This document shows, in pieces, positions 61,527 through 64,000 of a stretch of DNA of 64,000 nucleotides. The notes under the pieces were generated by a model. That model made no database searches. It worked only from the letters and a program-made list of their open reading frames with translations, and was not told the DNA's origin. The DNA is from Nitrospira sp. (GTDB lineage: Bacteria > Nitrospirota > Nitrospiria > Nitrospirales > Nitrospiraceae): contig BQWY01000001.1 of assembly GCA_036984305.1 (NCBI GenBank), positions 558,001 through 622,000 of the forward strand, read 5' to 3'. How positions within the stretch are numbered: position 1 is the first letter of the stretch; every line of letters starts with the position of its first letter. The position numbers and the translations under genes are program-made.

Positions 61527-62345
61527 ATGCGCGATGTCGTCGATCAGGTTGCAAAATCCATCCTCGAAGCACAGCAAGATTTGGAGCGCGCGTTGGATGA
61601 TCTAGATAAGCTTCCGGCGCTCGACCCCCATTCGGTCGGGTTCGCCGCGCATGCCCTACAGAACTATCTGTTTATTGTTGGTGCGACAACCGAGTTACTT
61701 GCCAAGGCGGTGGCCGACCACCCGGACCCCAACGTCCAGATCTGGCTGGGGTATGCGAAGCGTGCCAATGAAATGATGGCCGGGTGCGTGGCTGATCTGA
61801 TGAATACCGCGACCATTGCGCGCGAGCCTGGCCTGAAACCGAACAATGTTAATCTGACCGTGTTGCTTCGAAGATTCGTCGATCAGTATGCAGGTAAGAG
61901 TGCGCTCAAGAACCTGCGGCTCAAGTATGAACCGCCACAGGAGGCCATTATCGTATGGACGGACGGGGTGGCGTTCGCCGCCGTGCTCGATAATATTTTT
62001 TCGAATGCGATCAAATATTCCTCTCCAGGGAAAGAGATCCGCATCATGCTTCGAACGGAGCTGGGCTCGGTCGTTTGCGGGGTTGAAGACCAAGGCCCAG
62101 GTTTGAGTCCAGAGGATCAGGCCAAGCTCTTTCAGCGAGGAGTCACGCTCTCCAGCGTCCCAACCGGCGGCGAGCCTCAGTCCGGTTACGGCCTCGCGGT
62201 TGCAAAAGAATTAATGGACCAGCTGGGTGGATCGATCTGGTGCGAAAGCGCATTGGGAGAAGGGGCGCGATTCTTGATACGCTTGCCATATCATCAGGAG
62301 GCCGCGGTGGTGGTACCGACCACTCCGGTCGAATCGAAACAATAG
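61527..62345 (+). CDS. Histidine-kinase-like ATPase without sensor
   Basis: A 272-residue soluble protein. A helical dimerisation part has H42 in FAAHALQNYLFIVGATTELL, in the place of the H-box, although the usual SHELRTP is absent. The HATPase follows: N box AVLDNIFSNAIKYSSP, G1 box EDQGPGLSPEDQ and G2 box QSGYGLAVAKELMDQLGG. It has no sensor, membrane helix or receiver. It may take signals by protein contact, like small cytoplasmic kinases. It stands alone between the divergent ubiE and the co-directional uvrA, 288 bp upstream of the latter. Confidence 0.8.
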   Translation: MRDVVDQVAKSILEAQQDLERALDDLDKLPALDPHSVGFAAHALQNYLFIVGATTELLAKAVADHPDPNVQIWLGYAKRANEMMAGCVADLMNTATIAREPGLKPNNVNLTVLLRRFVDQYAGKSALKNLRLKYEPPQEAIIVWTDGVAFAAVLDNIFSNAIKYSSPGKEIRIMLRTELGSVVCGVEDQGPGLSPEDQAKLFQRGVTLSSVPTGGEPQSGYGLAVAKELMDQLGGSIWCESALGEGARFLIRLPYHQEAAVVVPTTPVESKQ

Positions 62346-62567
62346 GCGAATGCCTCCGGGTGTCTCATTCGTCCTTCGCGATTGATCCCGCTATTTTGAC
62401 TGTTTGTACCAGACGCCTTCATCGGGACGTCCGGCCATCCCTTGAAGTCGGATGAGACGGTGGACCCCTTCACAATTCATTCGGTCTACCGGGATACCCG
62501 ACGCCTACTCAGTGTAAAGGCCTGCAACCGCCCAGATCGTAGTTGCTCCCAAGTCATTGAAAACCTA

Positions 62568-62576
62568 TGGTATAGT
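62568..62576 (+). promoter_or_regulatory. Possible extended -10 promoter of uvrA
   Basis: TGGTATAGT fits the extended -10 form (TGnTATAAT, one mismatch). It lies about 60 bp before the uvrA start, and no good -35 box is at the usual distance. No LexA-type box was seen. Confidence 0.35.
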
Positions 62577-62633
62577 CCGATCGCGCATGCCAACTGCGGG
62601 AGGCAGTGATCCACCGCGGGCGTGTCATAACCC

Positions 62634-64000
62634 ATGGGCAACAGCATCGTCATCAAGGGCGCGCGCGAGCACAATCTGAAGAATCTCGACGTCGAGATTC
62701 CGCGGGATAAGCTCGTCGTCATGACCGGCTTAAGCGGATCCGGCAAATCGTCACTCGCCTTCGATACGATCTATGCCGAGGGGCAGCGTCGCTATGTGGA
62801 GTCGCTGTCGGCCTATGCGCGGCAATTCCTCGAGCAGATGGGCAAGCCCGACGTCGACTCGATCGAGGGACTTTCTCCCGCCATCTCCATTGAACAGAAG
62901 AGCACCAGCCATAATCCTCGATCCACCGTCGGCACCGTCACGGAAATCTATGATTATCTCCGGCTGCTGTTCGCACGCATTGGTCACCCGTTCTGTCATA
63001 GCTGTGGCGAGGAAATCACTGCGCAGACCGTCCAGCAAATTGTCGACACGATTCAGCAGCTCCCGGATGGGACCAAGGCGCACATTCTTGCCCCGATCGT
63101 GCGCGGCCGCAAAGGTGAGTATCGAAAGGAGCTGCTCGACATGCGGCGGGCCGGGTACGTGCGGGCGCGGGTCGATGGGCGTGTGGTCGATCTCGGTGAC
63201 GACATCAGTCTCGACAAACAGAAGAAGCATACCATTGAAGTCATTGTCGATCGTGTGGTGATGAAGCGCGATCAGGCGATGTCCCGTCGGCTGGCGGATT
63301 CAGTGGAGACCGCCCTGAAACTGGGCGGCGGTCTCGTGGCCGTGCTCACCGACGATGACGAGCCCCGGATCTACAGCGAGAAGCTGGCCTGTATCAAATG
63401 TGGCGTGAGCTATCCGGAAATCACGCCGCGCATCTTCTCCTTCAACAGTCCGCACGGAGCCTGCCCCGCTTGTGACGGCATCGGTTATGCCATGCCGCCG
63501 GACAGTTCGGAGGACGAGGATTTGACACTCCTTGAGCGTTGCGCGACATGTCAGGGTTCGCGCCTCAGGCCCGAGAGTCTCTCCATTAAAGTCCATTGCC
63601 GCAGCATTGCGGAGGTCACGCAGCTGTCCGTACGGGCCTCGGCGGACTTCTTTCGCACGCTCAAACTCTCTGAACGGGAACAGCTCATCGCCCATCGGAT
63701 CTTGAAGGAAATCCGGGAACGGCTGGGCTTTCTCGTCAACGTCGGGCTCGATTACCTGACGCTCGACCGCGCCGCAACCACGCTCTCCGGCGGAGAAGGT
63801 CAGCGCATTCGTCTGGCGACCCAGATCGGATCTGGTCTGGTCGGTGTGCTGTATATTTTGGATGAGCCATCCATTGGATTGCATCAACGCGATAACCGCC
63901 GGTTGCTGCAGACGCTCCTGCGCCTGCGTGATTTGGGGAATACGGTCGTGGTGGTGGAGCACGACACTGAGACGATGCTGGCCGCGGACCATATCCTCGA
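62634..64000 (+). CDS. uvrA: UvrA excinuclease subunit A, 5' part, apparently lacking the insertion domain
   Basis: The first 455 codons of uvrA; the frame runs off the window. UvrA finds DNA damage and loads UvrB in nucleotide excision repair. It shows Walker A in [40 protein letters not shown], the UvrB-binding region ([20 protein letters not shown]), the first zinc module (CIKCG and CPACDGIG), and signature [21 protein letters not shown] at about residue 383. In E. coli that signature lies roughly 100 residues later. Between CPACDGIGY and CATCQGSRL only about 17 residues remain, so the insertion domain appears to be missing. The start at ATG 62634 gives the classical N-terminus, [18 protein letters not shown]. 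Confidence 0.93.
   Translation, partial: MGNSIVIKGAREHNLKNLDVEIPRDKLVVMTGLSGSGKSSLAFDTIYAEGQRRYVESLSAYARQFLEQMGKPDVDSIEGLSPAISIEQKSTSHNPRSTVGTVTEIYDYLRLLFARIGHPFCHSCGEEITAQTVQQIVDTIQQLPDGTKAHILAPIVRGRKGEYRKELLDMRRAGYVRARVDGRVVDLGDDISLDKQKKHTIEVIVDRVVMKRDQAMSRRLADSVETALKLGGGLVAVLTDDDEPRIYSEKLACIKCGVSYPEITPRIFSFNSPHGACPACDGIGYAMPPDSSEDEDLTLLERCATCQGSRLRPESLSIKVHCRSIAEVTQLSVRASADFFRTLKLSEREQLIAHRILKEIRERLGFLVNVGLDYLTLDRAATTLSGGEGQRIRLATQIGSGLVGVLYILDEPSIGLHQRDNRRLLQTLLRLRDLGNTVVVVEHDTETMLAADHIL

Noticed and set aside
1..64000. tRNA, rRNA, CRISPR arrays and insertion sequences
   Set aside because: No cloverleaf-like gene, regularly spaced repeat array, transposase or integrase was recognised by eye; a dedicated scan could still find a diverged one.

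Overview
The window is a 64 kb piece of a bacterial chromosome. Gene content suggests a Nitrospira-like member of the Nitrospirota (inference; there is no rRNA or other decisive marker here). The clues are many sensor kinases, PCP_red domains fused to universal stress and radical SAM proteins, FhaC/CHAT/DUF928 two-partner secretion genes, and sigma-54 promoters. No tRNA, rRNA, CRISPR array or intact insertion sequence was seen. Most genes lie on the minus strand.

Layout. 1-1.2 kb: end of lolA and a 2OG-Fe(II) oxygenase. 1.3-9.1 kb: a minus-strand signalling block (receiver-PAS protein, ABC-type binding protein, two large histidine kinases). 9.3-15 kb: a regulatory patch with a truncated TonB-receptor remnant, a ribbon-helix-helix protein, receiver proteins, a receiver-kinase, an orphan Hcp and two tiny membrane peptides. 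15.3-33.3 kb: a conflict-type island with four TIR or TIR-like proteins, one of them a TIR-STAND-WD40 protein, a TPR-S-like protein, an alpha/beta hydrolase, small membrane proteins, a CHAT protease and a broken FGE-sulfatase gene. 33.5-40.3 kb: a compact operon for a thiazole/oxazole-modified peptide (precursor with a poly-Cys core, E1-like C protein, YcaO with PxPxP tail, SagB-type oxidase, a putative metallopeptidase, an FAD amine oxidase). 40.4-42.6 kb: a TonB-dependent receptor directly upstream of that operon. 43.7-52.9 kb: a two-partner secretion locus (TpsB, CHAT-TPR, two DUF928 proteins, TpsA). 54-61.3 kb: CopD-like, radical SAM, universal stress fusion, B12 radical SAM, S23-like and UbiE-like genes. 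61.5-64 kb: a kinase-like ATPase and the start of uvrA, which seems to lack the insertion domain.

The most striking observation is a repeated regulatory cassette, found six times, always facing the minus strand. Each has a -24/-12 (sigma-54) promoter (five fit the consensus, one is degenerate), and 105-140 bp upstream a pair of GTATC-N6-GATAC inverted repeats whose starts are exactly 22 bp apart. Four cassettes drive micro-ORFs of 23-38 codons, each with a strong ribosome binding site and one predicted membrane helix, and all missed by ordinary ORF length cut-offs. The others precede the two-partner secretion operon and the TonB-receptor remnant. This suggests one regulon, under an enhancer-binding activator encoded elsewhere, that links surface adhesin secretion, Hcp, receiver proteins, TonB receptors and possibly the modified-peptide operon.
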